DNA of 32,761 bases from Glomus cerebriforme (Eukaryota > Glomeromycota > Glomeromycetes > Glomerales > Glomeraceae). The notes beneath the pieces were generated by a model, which did not search any database, was not told the DNA's origin, and worked only from the letters and a program-made list of their open reading frames with translations. Below are positions 22,406 through 32,699 of the stretch, piece by piece (the stretch's first letter is position 1; each line of letters opens with the position of its first letter). A program made the position numbers and the translations under genes. The stretch covers positions 44,929-77,689 of the forward strand of contig QKYT01000227.1 in the NCBI GenBank assembly GCA_003550305.1, in the 5' to 3' direction.

Positions 22406-22732
22406 CACGTGCTAATAAAAAATTTAAAGTATGAAACGGTTAGATCAACGCCTATCCGTTTATCCAGTGGAAATGAATATTTTATTTATTGATCGTAAAC
22501 GTAATTGTAGCGTTATAATCTTCATTACAAGAATTAATCGCTGAATTTTTATAATGCACTCAAAAATATTATTTATGAAGCTTATCGAAATTATCGAGAA
22601 ACTGTTTCTTTAGGTTTTTATCCTTCAACAAGAGATTGGTATCAAATAGCAAGAACATATCTAATGTGTGTCCTGATATTGATAGTATTGTTAATATTAT
22701 TAAACAATTTAATGACAGCGGGTATAAATTGT
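22406..22732 (+). pseudogene. Decayed BTB/T1 (KCTD-type) gene copy
   Basis: The stretch is a degraded duplicate of the BTB gene at 23093-23900. Near 22406-22416 it keeps a remnant of exon 1, where the start-codon region has become ACGTGCTAAT, and then jumps to the tail of the intron. From 22430 the exon-2 sequence is recognisable (TATGAAACGG against TATGAAACGA), but internal blocks are deleted around 22456, 22500 and 22545, with frameshifts. The best-preserved part is 22562-22732, nearly base for base the same as 23572-23740 (the EAYRNYRETVSLGFYPSTRDW segment). No usable open frame remains. The similarity in the retained block indicates a fairly recent tandem duplication followed by multiple deletions. 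Confidence 0.88.
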
Positions 22733-23092
22733 TTTATATGTTTTGTGTCATAACTCCAGGGTATTAATACTTAGATATTTAAAAGTTATTGCCTTTTTCG
22801 TATCGCGCTGAAATAAAATATAGTTTGTAATATTAATACATAATACATCGTATTTTCTGTACGCATCTAAATTATAAAACTAAATATAAGTCTTTGCGTA
22901 ACAGTCTAATATACCAATTTAGTAAAAAAAATTATAAACCTTTATATGTATTTTTTTGTAAATTTTTAATCATATGACGGTATCTGAAATCCGATTTTCG
23001 TCTAAGCCACCTAAATTTTTACTTTTATATATTTGACAGGTCAATTTGAATAACTTGAATCCAAATTTTATAAATTTTATTTCATATGAAAC
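22733..23092. other. Spacer between BTB pseudogene and BTB gene
   Basis: AT-rich spacer with no gene. Its right end (22987-23092) is the promoter and leader of the intact BTB gene and carries the duplicated block at 22987-23011 and a TATA-like run near 23025-23033. Confidence 0.5.
22987..23011 (+). repeat. Duplicated promoter block, downstream copy
   Basis: This is the partner of 22344-22369 and lies about 82 nt before the start codon of the BTB gene at 23093. Its retention in both copies marks the extent of the tandem duplication. Confidence 0.65.
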
Positions 23093-23900
23093 ATGTCTGC
23101 TAATTACAACCAAAGAATTGTTTTGAACATTGGTGGAATCAAGGTAAAAAAAAAAATAATTGACGATTATATTTTTAAGAAACATTTTTGTAATAATATA
23201 ATTTAAAAATTTGCAGTATGAAACGATCAAGTCGACGCTTATTATGTATCCTGATACATTATTAGGGATAATGTTTAGTGAAAGTAATGGAATTTTAGTT
23301 CATCCAACAAATGGAAACGAATATTTTATTGATCGTAATGGATATGCATTTCGTTATGTCTTAGAATATTATCGTACTGGAAAGGTTTTATGGACCGATA
23401 ACACTACAATTACTTTACAAGAATTAATCGCTGAATTTGATTATTTCAAAATTCCACACAATTTAGAAAAAGAAAATAGACTAATACAAAAAAATCAAAA
23501 AAATCATAACCTTGCTACCGTTGATGAATTTGCAGCTACTTTAGATGCTTTTTATGATGCTATCAAAGTTATTATTTATGAAGCTTATCGAAATTATCGA
23601 GAAACTGTTTCTTTAGGTTTTTATCCTTCAACAAGAGATTGGTATCGAGTAGCAAGAACTTATCTAATGTATGTAGATCCCGATATTGATAGTATTGTTA
23701 ATGTTCTTAAACCATTTAATGCTAGCGGATATAAATTGTTAAAAGATTTCCGTGAAAATATTATTCGTAAACTTAAAGAAGAATTTCCGGGTTTAAAAGT
23801 GAATGGTGGATCTAATATTTTTTATTCTTATCTAAAAATCACTATAAAAATAACAACCCCAGCACAATCAATTCTTCAGAGATCTAAATTAAATAATTAA
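23093..23900 (+). CDS. BTB/POZ (KCTD-type T1) domain protein
   Basis: Two exons, 23093-23143 and 23217-23900, are separated by a 73-nt phase-0 GT-AG intron, giving 244 residues. The T1-type BTB domain spans about residues 8-97: RIVLNIGGIKYET, then TLLGIMF, NEYFIDRNGYAFRYVLEYYR and ELIAEFDYFKIP. The C-terminal module (about 113-244) contains LDAFYDAIKVIIYEAYRNY and the motif VLKPFNASGYKLL. No membrane segment is present. This is the parent-like intact copy next to the pseudogene at 22406-22732 and is in tandem with the truncated copy at 24957. Likely a soluble oligomeric adaptor; a cullin-3 link is inferred from KCTD proteins elsewhere and is not visible in the sequence. Confidence 0.9.
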
Positions 23901-24956
23901 CCATTAAAATATTTATAATTTACGACTGCTTGTTATCATTTATCATTATAACAATTTAAATTAATAAATATCCCAAGTATTTTTTAAAGTTTTTAAGGGT
24001 TTTGCTTTTATATTTTCGATTAAATTTCGTCAGTAAATTCACTATGAAAATTGAAAATTATTAATGTAATTTGTTTAGCTGTGGTGACATTTAAAAAGTT
24101 AAAACCTTGTTATCACAAAAATATAATTATCGATAGAAATTATGTGATAGTTAATTATCCGTTATTGTACATTGTACATTTTGTACATTATTTCAATATA
24201 TGTTACAATTATGTTTTAGTGATTCGAATTTTGAAGCTGCCAACTTTATGTAAATAAATTTAAAAATCGCTTAGGGATTTAATCTTTGAATGCGCAATAA
24301 TTCCAAAATCTCAAATATTACTCGCCTAAAAACAAACGTGACCATTTATGTACATTACACAGTAATCCCTGTGACCCCTGTGATTAAATGATGAATTTTA
24401 GATGACGAAAAAAATTGCAATAAGTTTAATATGTGAGTAGCGTTATTTCGAGCTGCTTGATCATACTAGGCAGTTTAAAATACTAGCTCCCAAAGATACG
24501 AAAAGAAAGGAAAGAAATGAAGTATTAAAATAATAATTAATTTTTGTAATTTTAATTAAAATTTTCTTTTAGTTGATTGAAATCAAACATCCTATGTTTC
24601 ATAAGCAATTGAATAAGAGAATAATTAATGCGAAAATTTTTTGGTTTCTTGTAGTATCATGTCGGGTGAATTACAAAACTTATTTTTACTATATACCGCG
24701 GAAATTCATGCATAAATAATATAATCTTTTTTTTTTTTTGCGATCCAAAATCTTCGCTACGGAAGATACACATTGTATACTCATCTGTTATATATACCAC
24801 CAGCTGTTACTCTACTCAATATTCATAATGGGTAGTTTTCAGCCACGGACTAGGTCTAAAGTGTGTCGTGTCTAACATGAGAAGGGGGGAGAAAAGGAGA
24901 GAGACAAGTAATAAATAATAAATTGGTCCTTTGAATGTAATATATATATATATATC
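23901..24956. other. Spacer within the BTB cluster
   Basis: No gene is supported. It contains a TGTACATT-type repeat near 24166-24189, a polypurine patch at about 24879-24907 and an AT-dinucleotide run (about 24938-24955) that directly abuts the truncated BTB copy. Confidence 0.5.
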
Positions 24957-25634
24957 ATGCGTTAATCCCTAATACGTTTCTTGGAGCGATGTTTCAAGAA
25001 CGGAATCAACAATTACGTCATCCAAAAAATGGCAATGAATATTTCTTTGATCGTAACGGTTATGCATTCCGTTATATTCTCGAATTTTATCGGAATGGAA
25101 AACTCGATTTTAATGATAATAACATTTCAGGAAATGGATTAGCCTATGTTTCATACGATGAATTGTTACAAGAAATTGATTATTTTCAAATTCCTATAAA
25201 AGATAATTTGGAAGATTTTCCTTCTAATGGAGAATTGGCCGAAAGATTAGATGGATTTATTCAAACATTAAAGAAATGTATCCATCATTTAAAAAGGGAG
25301 TTTGTTATCGGTTTTTATCAATTTGTTATTGTTTTTTATGAGGTACCATGCATTAACCATATTTCAATGGAAGTAATAAATTATTATACAGCTCCTGGTA
25401 ATAATACTATAATTAAATTATTAAAACCTTATTCAAATTGTGCTTATAGCATATTAGATTTATATGGAGACAAAATTATGAATAAATTTAATTCTAGGTA
25501 TGCTTTACATTTGAGCTTAATTGATTGTAATGTTCCCTCTCCAGTCACAGTAAAGTAAAAGTCTTACATATCTATTTAGATGCTATTCATTTGATAGTGA
25601 AAATGTTCTTAAACACTCAAAAGAATTAAAGTAG
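24957..25634 (+). pseudogene. 5'-truncated BTB/T1 (KCTD-type) copy with displaced C-terminus
   Basis: Homology to the BTB family begins abruptly after an AT microsatellite at 24957, at the position of the paralogues' TAYPDTLLGTMF (here ALIPNTFLGAMF). The first exon with LNVGGIK, the intron and the start codon are absent. An open frame from ATG 24989 to 25558 (189 codons) keeps most of the BTB core (NEYFFDRNGYAFRYILEFYR, ELLQEIDYFQIP) and the LLKPYSNCAYSIL motif. After its stop, 25590-25634 encodes in another frame FDSENVLKHSKELK, matching the C-terminal end of the paralogue at 8296-9140. A frameshift has therefore detached the original terminus. It could still be expressed as a shortened protein from 24989, but the loss of the first BTB strand argues for a pseudogene. 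Confidence 0.75.
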
Positions 25635-25774
25635 TACTTTTATTATTTTCTTTATTTGTAATTTTCTTGGAAATTTTCTTTTAATTTCTTTAATAAATGA
25701 GAATATATTATATATATTATTATTTGAAAAAAAAAACTTCAAAAATACATCTAATGATCATATATTAAATAAAT

Positions 25775-26915
25775 CTAATAAATATTTCTAACTAAAGAAG
25801 ATTTAGCAAAAATGTATTGATGATTAATTTGAGTAAGAATTGTAATAGTGATTAAAATAGTGTTTGCCGATTGAGAAGTTTTTTTAAAACTGATCGTTTC
25901 ATTAAAATCTCTTTTCAATTTTCTTTCAATCTCATTTCCATACAATTCTAATAATTTAAATCCACTTGCTCTAAATGGTTTCATAATTTCTTTTACACTA
26001 TCAAGATCTAAATCACATTCAATTGATGATGATTCATGATGTCCATGTTTTTCTGGATTTTCAAATGTTGGTAATCTTGAATGAAAATAAATACTAATTT
26101 GTCGTCTTAAATTATGATGTATTTCATAAATTACATCACTTAAAGCGATTATAAATGAATCTAAAATTTGTACATGCTCTTCAATTGTTGCCATTCTACG
26201 TATTCTAACCACCTTATTATTATTATTATTATTTGAAGGGTAATTATTATTTGGAGCACCAGAATTAGAAGGTTGAGGATAATAAGAATATTGAGGATTA
26301 GTCGTAGCAAATTTCGGATCAAAATTCCTATCATCATTATAAACGGTAGTTACATTAGGAGGATTGTTTGTAGGAGGGTTATTAGTATGAGGATCTATAT
26401 TCGTTTCTATTTTTGAATCGTCTGAAGTTGTAGAAGGAAAAGTTGTAATTGACATTTCTTTAAACAATTCTCTAATTTCATTTAAATCGTATTCTTTTTC
26501 ATCATGATCTTGTTGATCTTTTAATTCTTTTAATTTATTTGGGATTTGAAAAAATTCAAATTCTAAAATCATTTCTTTAAGACTAACTCCATTACAACAA
26601 TATCCTGTTTCATTTGAAGATGTCCATAAAATCTGTCCTGTACGATGATACTCTAATATATAACGAAATGCATAACCGTTACGATCAAGGAAATATTGAT
26701 TTTCTTCATTTGGTCGATTAATCTCTTTATACCCTTCGCCAAATATAGTTCCAAGATATGTATCAGGATATTTAGTAAGCGTCGATCTATTTGTCTCGTA
26801 CTACAAATTTAAAAAATTATTATTCTCAACGTAATCAAAAAAAATCAAAATAAAATAAATAAAATACCCTAATTCCTCCAACATTTAAAATAATTTTCTC
26901 GTCATTTGATGCCAT
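25775..26915 (-). CDS. BTB/POZ (KCTD-type T1) protein with low-complexity insert
   Basis: Two minus-strand exons, 26915-26868 and 26800-25775, with a 67-nt phase-0 intron after LNVGGIR, encode 357 residues. The T1-type BTB domain is at about residues 7-105 (KIILNVGGIRYET, DTYLGTIF, NQYFLDRNGYAFRYILEYHR, FEFFQIPNKL). Between the BTB and the C-terminal module is an insert of about 100 residues rich in Asn, Pro, Thr and Tyr, ending in an N6 run. It accounts for the extra length over the 244-247-residue paralogues. The C-terminal module then follows (LDSFIIALSDVIYEIHHNL, IMKPFRASGFKLLELYG). The gene converges on the truncated copy at 24957. T(n)A(n) and A-rich tracts lie just upstream of the ATG, and a TATA-like TATATAAT lies at 27030-27023. 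Confidence 0.88.
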
Positions 26916-27812
26916 TTTTTTAGTTAATTTTTTTTTTTTAAAAAAAAAAGGAAAAAAAAAAAAAAGAATAAGAATAAAATGGTCCAGGAATAGAATTCCC
27001 GATAAATAGCTTTTTGTGTCGTATTATATAATCTTAATTTAACCAATTTTGTAATGACTTTGAAATTCTTATAAGTTTAATAACACTGTGTTTATCCCAG
27101 GACCAGAAATTTGATTGGATGAAAATTGGTTCGTGTAACATTTAATCTCGCACTATTTCCAAATTTTCAAAAAGTACAATAATGCGTAGAGAAATCGATA
27201 TATTAAGATCACAATATGATTTTAAGCAATGAAAAAAATTTATATTGTTCTTTTGCGAGAAAGTTCATGTGCATAAATGTGCCTATAAAGATATAATATA
27301 ATTTGAAAATAAAGACAATAAACAAGGCAAAAAAAAAAAAATTCAAGAAAGTTTTTTTTCCTATAGCAACTTTTCTTTTCAATACTCGGACAAATTGCAT
27401 TATGATCCGTACAAGTTGCTTACCAAAAATTCCCTTGTGATATTTCATTATCAATTCTAGTCTTCAAAACTCATGAATATATAATAACGTATTCGGGATA
27501 CCTACGGAAAATCTACTAAAAAGACGTACTGTATCTCAACAATCCCAACATTTAAAATAATCACGTGAAATTCTACATCACAACTCACGTCCAAAAATCT
27601 TAGATAGAACCCCCCTTTCTACTACTACTAATTTTTGCGAGAAGATTTCTAATTACTATTCTAAAATGCGGCGTCACGCCATTTTAATAATCAAAGAGAA
27701 GTAATATTTGATAATGATAAAATCAACGTTTATTTAATTAAAGAAAAAAAAAAATATAATTTGCACTATCTGCTATTGTATCTATTATTATCTATAATAG
27801 TCTCTCTCTCCC
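26916..27812. other. Intergenic spacer
   Basis: No gene is supported; an 81-codon minus-strand frame at 27209-27454 is low-complexity and unlikely to be coding. Contents: A-rich tracts at 26931-26965, a CACGTG palindrome (27562-27567) and a small imperfect palindrome at 27662-27686. Confidence 0.5.
27662..27686. repeat. Imperfect palindrome with GC core
   Basis: TAAAATG (27662-27668) pairs with CATTTTA (27680-27686), and an inner GCG/CGC pair flanks a TCA loop with a two-base bulge. It lies downstream of the F-box gene's stop codon. Confidence 0.4.
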
Positions 27813-29252
27813 CTAATAAGGGATTTTCGGTACAACAATACCTAATTTTTTATATTTTTCAATTACTCTCATGATTTCTTTACTTACGCCTAAAGGTTTG
27901 TTATTCTTATTCAAAAATTTATTTCTAATATTAATTAAAAAATTAAGAGATTTCTTTGGTATACGATTTTTCCAACTTTTAAAAAAAGATTCTAAATCTT
28001 CTGGAAGTAAAACTGAAGACATTTCATATAATTTTAATTCATAAAAATTTTTTGGAGAATATTTTACAACTACTTCCAAAATTTCTTTTTCACTTGATTG
28101 ACTTGAAAGAAAATCATACCAAATTTCTATACTTTCTAAATATTGACAATTATTAAAAATAATTTTTAAAGTTGCTAATCCATCATCTGTTAATATTGAA
28201 GAAATCTTTAAAAGATTTGGACAAAATTTTGCTATAGATAATCCTAATGAACCCTCAATACCATCCATAATTAATTCTTTAAGATTATTTCCATTATTTT
28301 CAAAAAATTTTATTAAAAATATTTCATCTTTTGAATGTTTAATTTTTAAAATTTGTAAATTTGAAAAAATGACATTTTCTAATTCTTGAAAAGAAGTTTT
28401 ATGTTCAAATGATAAATCAAGTTCTCGTAAATTTGTAAAAAATGAATTTGTTATATCAATTCCTTCATCCATTTTTAATTTATTAATTAAAGGATTGAAA
28501 AGGTTTGTTAAAACTGTCTTTATACTCCTCTTTCCTGCTATAGTTCTATAAGAAAATAAATTTAAACATTTTAAATTATTTTGTTTAGAAATTAATTCTA
28601 CTAATCCATTTGAAACAATATTTCGAAATTCTATACTAAGTAATTGTAAATTACGACAAATTTGAGATAATCGATAAAAGAAATGTGATTCAACTTCTGA
28701 ATCACAACATAATTCTGATAAATTTGTTAAACAATCTTTCGCTCCAGGAAAGTACGTAAAATGTGAATTATTTCCATGATATTTCAATTTTTTTAATGAA
28801 GTTATTTGATTCATAAACATTTTAATAATTTCTTGTTCTATTAAATGTTTATTATAATCTAAACTTAATGAAGTAACAGATTTTTTGTCTTTAAGAACAT
28901 AATGAACCATCGTATTAAATTTATTAATTGAAAGAACTTTTGTAAATGATGGATAATTAAATAATGGTGATTTTGAAGTAGGCGTTGAAATAAATATTCC
29001 ATTCTTATTTAAAAGATCTTTTGATTCATTAGGAAGACAGGAAATTAATGTACTAATAATTGCTAATGGTACATGCGTTCGGTATGAATTATCTATATTA
29101 TATTGAAAATTCCAAACATTTCTCCATAATATTCTAACAGCAATTTCACACCAAAGACGATTTACTAATAAACATGAATGTAAAGTAAGATAATTTTCTT
29201 CCAAATATTCAAGTATTTCATCAAGACAATCGACGGGAAGTTGAAGAGGCAT
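27813..29252 (-). CDS. F-box protein with LRR-like C-terminal region
   Basis: A single exon encodes 479 residues. Residues 4-47 form an F-box: LPVDCLDEILEYLEEN, then LHSCLLVNRLWCEIAVRILWRNVW, with the Leu-Pro start, central Cys-Leu-x-Val-x-Arg and final Trp-rich helix typical of fungal F-boxes. The rest is Leu/Asn/Ile-rich with irregular repeated segments (for example NLQLLSIEFRNI, NLKCLNLFSY, NLRELDLSFEH, NLQILKIKHS, NLKELIMDGIEG). These fit degenerate leucine-rich repeats used for substrate recognition. F-box proteins bind Skp1 through the F-box and deliver substrates to SCF ubiquitin ligases. The family is often strongly expanded in Glomeromycota. A clear ATG follows an A/T-rich leader; no intron is needed. 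Confidence 0.87.
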   Translation of the reverse strand: MPLQLPVDCLDEILEYLEENYLTLHSCLLVNRLWCEIAVRILWRNVWNFQYNIDNSYRTHVPLAIISTLISCLPNESKDLLNKNGIFISTPTSKSPLFNYPSFTKVLSINKFNTMVHYVLKDKKSVTSLSLDYNKHLIEQEIIKMFMNQITSLKKLKYHGNNSHFTYFPGAKDCLTNLSELCCDSEVESHFFYRLSQICRNLQLLSIEFRNIVSNGLVELISKQNNLKCLNLFSYRTIAGKRSIKTVLTNLFNPLINKLKMDEGIDITNSFFTNLRELDLSFEHKTSFQELENVIFSNLQILKIKHSKDEIFLIKFFENNGNNLKELIMDGIEGSLGLSIAKFCPNLLKISSILTDDGLATLKIIFNNCQYLESIEIWYDFLSSQSSEKEILEVVVKYSPKNFYELKLYEMSSVLLPEDLESFFKSWKNRIPKKSLNFLINIRNKFLNKNNKPLGVSKEIMRVIEKYKKLGIVVPKIPY

Positions 29253-29511
29253 TTTTTATTTATAAAAATATTTTTAAAAGGAGTTTAAAATTATGCTTCT
29301 TATATTAATGCTACTGTTACAATAAATTTTTTTTTTTCTGTAAATCAGGGCCAAAATTAGTATTATTTCGGAATAGAATCAATAAAATCCGATTTGCACG
29401 ATTTAACCGTTGCCAGTCTCAATAATCTAATAATCTGCGATCCTATTGGTCAATACACACTTGATCATGCATTTAATTATATATTGGATTTTATTTATAT
29501 CAGTATACATG

Positions 29512-29605
29512 TATATATATATATAAAAAAAAAAAAAAAAAAATGAAAAAAAAAATGAAAAAAAATGAAAATATGAAAATATGACATATGAAATATGATT
29601 GAATG
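29512..29605. repeat. TA run, A tract and degenerate TGAAAA repeats
   Basis: A TA-dinucleotide run passes into a roughly 20-base A tract, then A-rich units separated by TG, degenerating to GAAAATAT and GAAATATGA. It is simple-sequence DNA. Confidence 0.7.
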
Positions 29606-29828
29606 AATAATCTAAGATAATTTCACTGGCATTTGGCCGGTAAAGATTAAGAATTTACAATGTTTTCCTGGAAAATCACATCTGAATCTGAACCGGCCTG
29701 CCATCTCTGATCCGACATAAAATCCTATAAAAATATGAAATACTTCGTATTTTTATCTATATAATCTATATGATCTATTAAAAGTATTTTAAAAATTGAT
29801 TTTAATTTTAAGTAATATTTTACTACTA

Positions 29829-29938
29829 TAAAATTATAAAATTGTAAAATTGTATAATTGTATAATTGTAAAATTGTAAAATTGTAAAATTGTTTTAACA
29901 ATTTACAAATTTTACATTTACAATATTTACAATTTTGA
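29829..29938. repeat. 8-bp tandem array (TAAAATTG) with inverted arm
   Basis: Eight consecutive 8-bp units lie at 29829-29892 (TAAAATTG, with two TATAATTG variants and a first unit TAAAATTA). They are followed by TTTTAAC and by degenerate copies in the opposite orientation (CAATTTACA, CAATATTTACAATTTTG), so the whole can fold into a long AT hairpin. The 78-codon open frame across it is an artefact of the repeat. Confidence 0.75.
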
Positions 29939-32699
29939 AATAATAATAATTTTTTCTTCATTATTATACGGAAGAAAATCTAATTATAAATTAAAAATAA
30001 TAATTAAAAAAACATATTTCACGACTTTTTTTTTTTTTTTTTACTTATAATAGAAATTTGAAAATTACCTTTATTTTGATTAAATAAGATTACTTTTATT
30101 GTTTATAATTAGAATAAGAAAATTCATATATTATTATTATTTCTTTTACGAATTTTTTAATTAAGAAAATTGAAAGAATTTAAGAATTTTTGAATTTTGA
30201 ATTTTTTAGAAAATTGTTTTATTTAATTGTTAATATATATAATATAATTTCACGAGAATAATTTTAATAAATAAAATAATAACGAAGAAAAATTGGTGGT
30301 TATATACATAATTTTATAATAAATCAAGTTTTAATACAAGTTTTCCATTCTTTCCTTATTTACATTAACGGAACTCACATACTTGGAAATGCCCGCGAAA
30401 TTGTAACAATGATTGAATCAAATTTGATTGTGCCACGTAATATTAACAGGATTCCAAACAAGTTTTTCTCTTTCATACAATAACGCGAAGGAAAATGTTT
30501 TGCTTAAAGAACAGATTTAACGAATTTCACAAGAAAACTGATTATAATTGTAAAATAGATTGCTTGCAATCTTATCCTAAAGAGTAAAAAAAAACTCTAG
30601 AATGAATGCGAAATGAAAATAAAATGAAAATAAAAGAACGTTTTCTGATGAGCCAATTACTATATTTGTATAATAATAACCTTATCTGTATCACCTTATC
30701 TTGGGATTCATTGTATAGCAAGCATATAGACGCTAAACATAAATTGAAAATTTGTGTGATTATCAACTGTTTAGAAATCAAATTTTGATTGCTGCATTAT
30801 CATATATTCACTAGATCACTAGATCAATGGTAAATAATAATTATTAATCCTTTTTAATAAAAGATTTTGTAATGTATTACTATTATTAGAGTCATTTTCA
30901 CGTAAGCGCATAAAATGTTTACAAAAAAAGGGACGCCAAAATTATTTTTATTGTGATCTTTTCTTCCGTTTTGAGCAGTTATTGTTTACGAATTAGGTAT
31001 GTAGATCAATCACGTTTTTCGAATACCCGAACCTTCCAAAGATAAGAACAAGTTTTATCTGTAATACGCATTTAACCAAATTTTAAAGTTAATCCAACTT
31101 CTAAAATAATATAAATAAAATCATTTCCTCTCTAATTTTTTAAGAACGTATTTCCATTTCACAAAAAGTTTTCCGATTTTCGACTACATATGCTAATCAC
31201 GTGAGTGTATGATCATCCGTATTTTAAGAATTTTAAGAATTTTAAAGAATTTTAGCTCTTTAAGGTCTTTAAAGAACATAGATTACCACTCAAATCTTAC
31301 TATTGTGTAAATTTGTTTCTAAAAGAGACGAACAAGAATGAGAAGTAATTTCTAAATTTGGTGGTGGTAATTGTATCATTGTCACCAATATTGAGCGAAT
31401 ATTAAAAAATAGTAAAATAAATATAATAAACATAATAAATATAACTAATATAATTTTTTTTTTTTTTTGAAGACAGGCAGATATATGATCGCGTTTATTA
31501 TGTGGAAAATCACCACCTGTCATACCATAGAATGCATAGATCCTCAAAGTGAAGCTTTGTACCCAAAGCTTCCTTAGATAAAATATGCTCTGATTCTTTC
31601 CTATACCCCAGTGCAAAACACCAAAATACATAAAAAGAAAATCAAAACTATTCTACCTCTACCCCTTTTCTATAAAAGCCAGTTTCTGAAGGCATAGTAA
31701 ATGCTCCAATTAAAACTCCTATTTAAAAACCTTTGACATAAACATACCTTTATAATATCTATTCTAAAATAGGCCAATTCCTAACAGCATCTTTGGGCTC
31801 CCACCAATTTGAGATGAATACTTATGCAAGAGTGCATATTGACATCTCTCCAATCCTTATCTAAGAATATTTGTCTTTGACATACCTATATTAAAATAAA
31901 TAATCACTTATGAAGTCTATCCCAAATCTAAAACCTAAGCTACTATTCCAACCATGTGTATTCTTATCTTCTTTTATTCTTTTTTTTTGGATTATTTTAA
32001 TTATTTTAACAATACATTATGTGGCTAAAAAAGTATCACCATATTGTGAAATAAATAACTATGGATGCAATAATAATGGTGGCCAATCACATTACAATGA
32101 TTGACTATAGATTAATTTTTCCAATACCTCCCTACTACCTCATATAGCTAAAAATTATATTATCATAAATGCTACAAAAGTAAGTTACATTGGAAAACAG
32201 AAGTAAATTATGATAATAAACAGGTATTCATAAAGTACCAAAAGAAAAAATCCCAAAAAAACATAAATTAAAGGAAAATTAATACTAAACTAGTACTTTT
32301 CAGAAAAGATTTTTTTCTTTCATCCTTCTTTCACTTTTTTACATTCATAAAAATCCAAAGTAAGTAAAGTCATAATTTTTTTTACAAAACTTTCTTAATT
32401 TTCATTCCTTCTGATTTTACCTGCCCAATAGCTAAAGCAAAAATATTCTTTTTAAAAATTTAAAGTAGCCAAATACACTGGTACAAAAAAAATGAATTAT
32501 TATTCAAAAAAAGGTAAAAAGTTATAGGTATATTTTATAAAAAATTAAAGTAAATAATTTAAATCAATAAAATTATACATAAAATAAAAACAGAAACATC
32601 TTTATTTAGATTTTTAAAGTTTCCTATTATTTAGAAAAGCTTTGAAGTTATATTTTTATTTTTTTAAAAAAATAATCAAAAAATTACAAAAAAAAGTTA

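Noticed and set aside
30283..30483. About 66 stop-free codons on the plus strand
   Set aside because: No ATG near its start, no splice partner and no recognisable motif; a run of this length is expected a few times by chance.
31910..32104. 64-codon plus-strand frame with a hydrophobic segment and Cys/Asn-rich tail
   Set aside because: It resembles a small secreted or membrane peptide, but there is no supporting promoter, homology or splice context.
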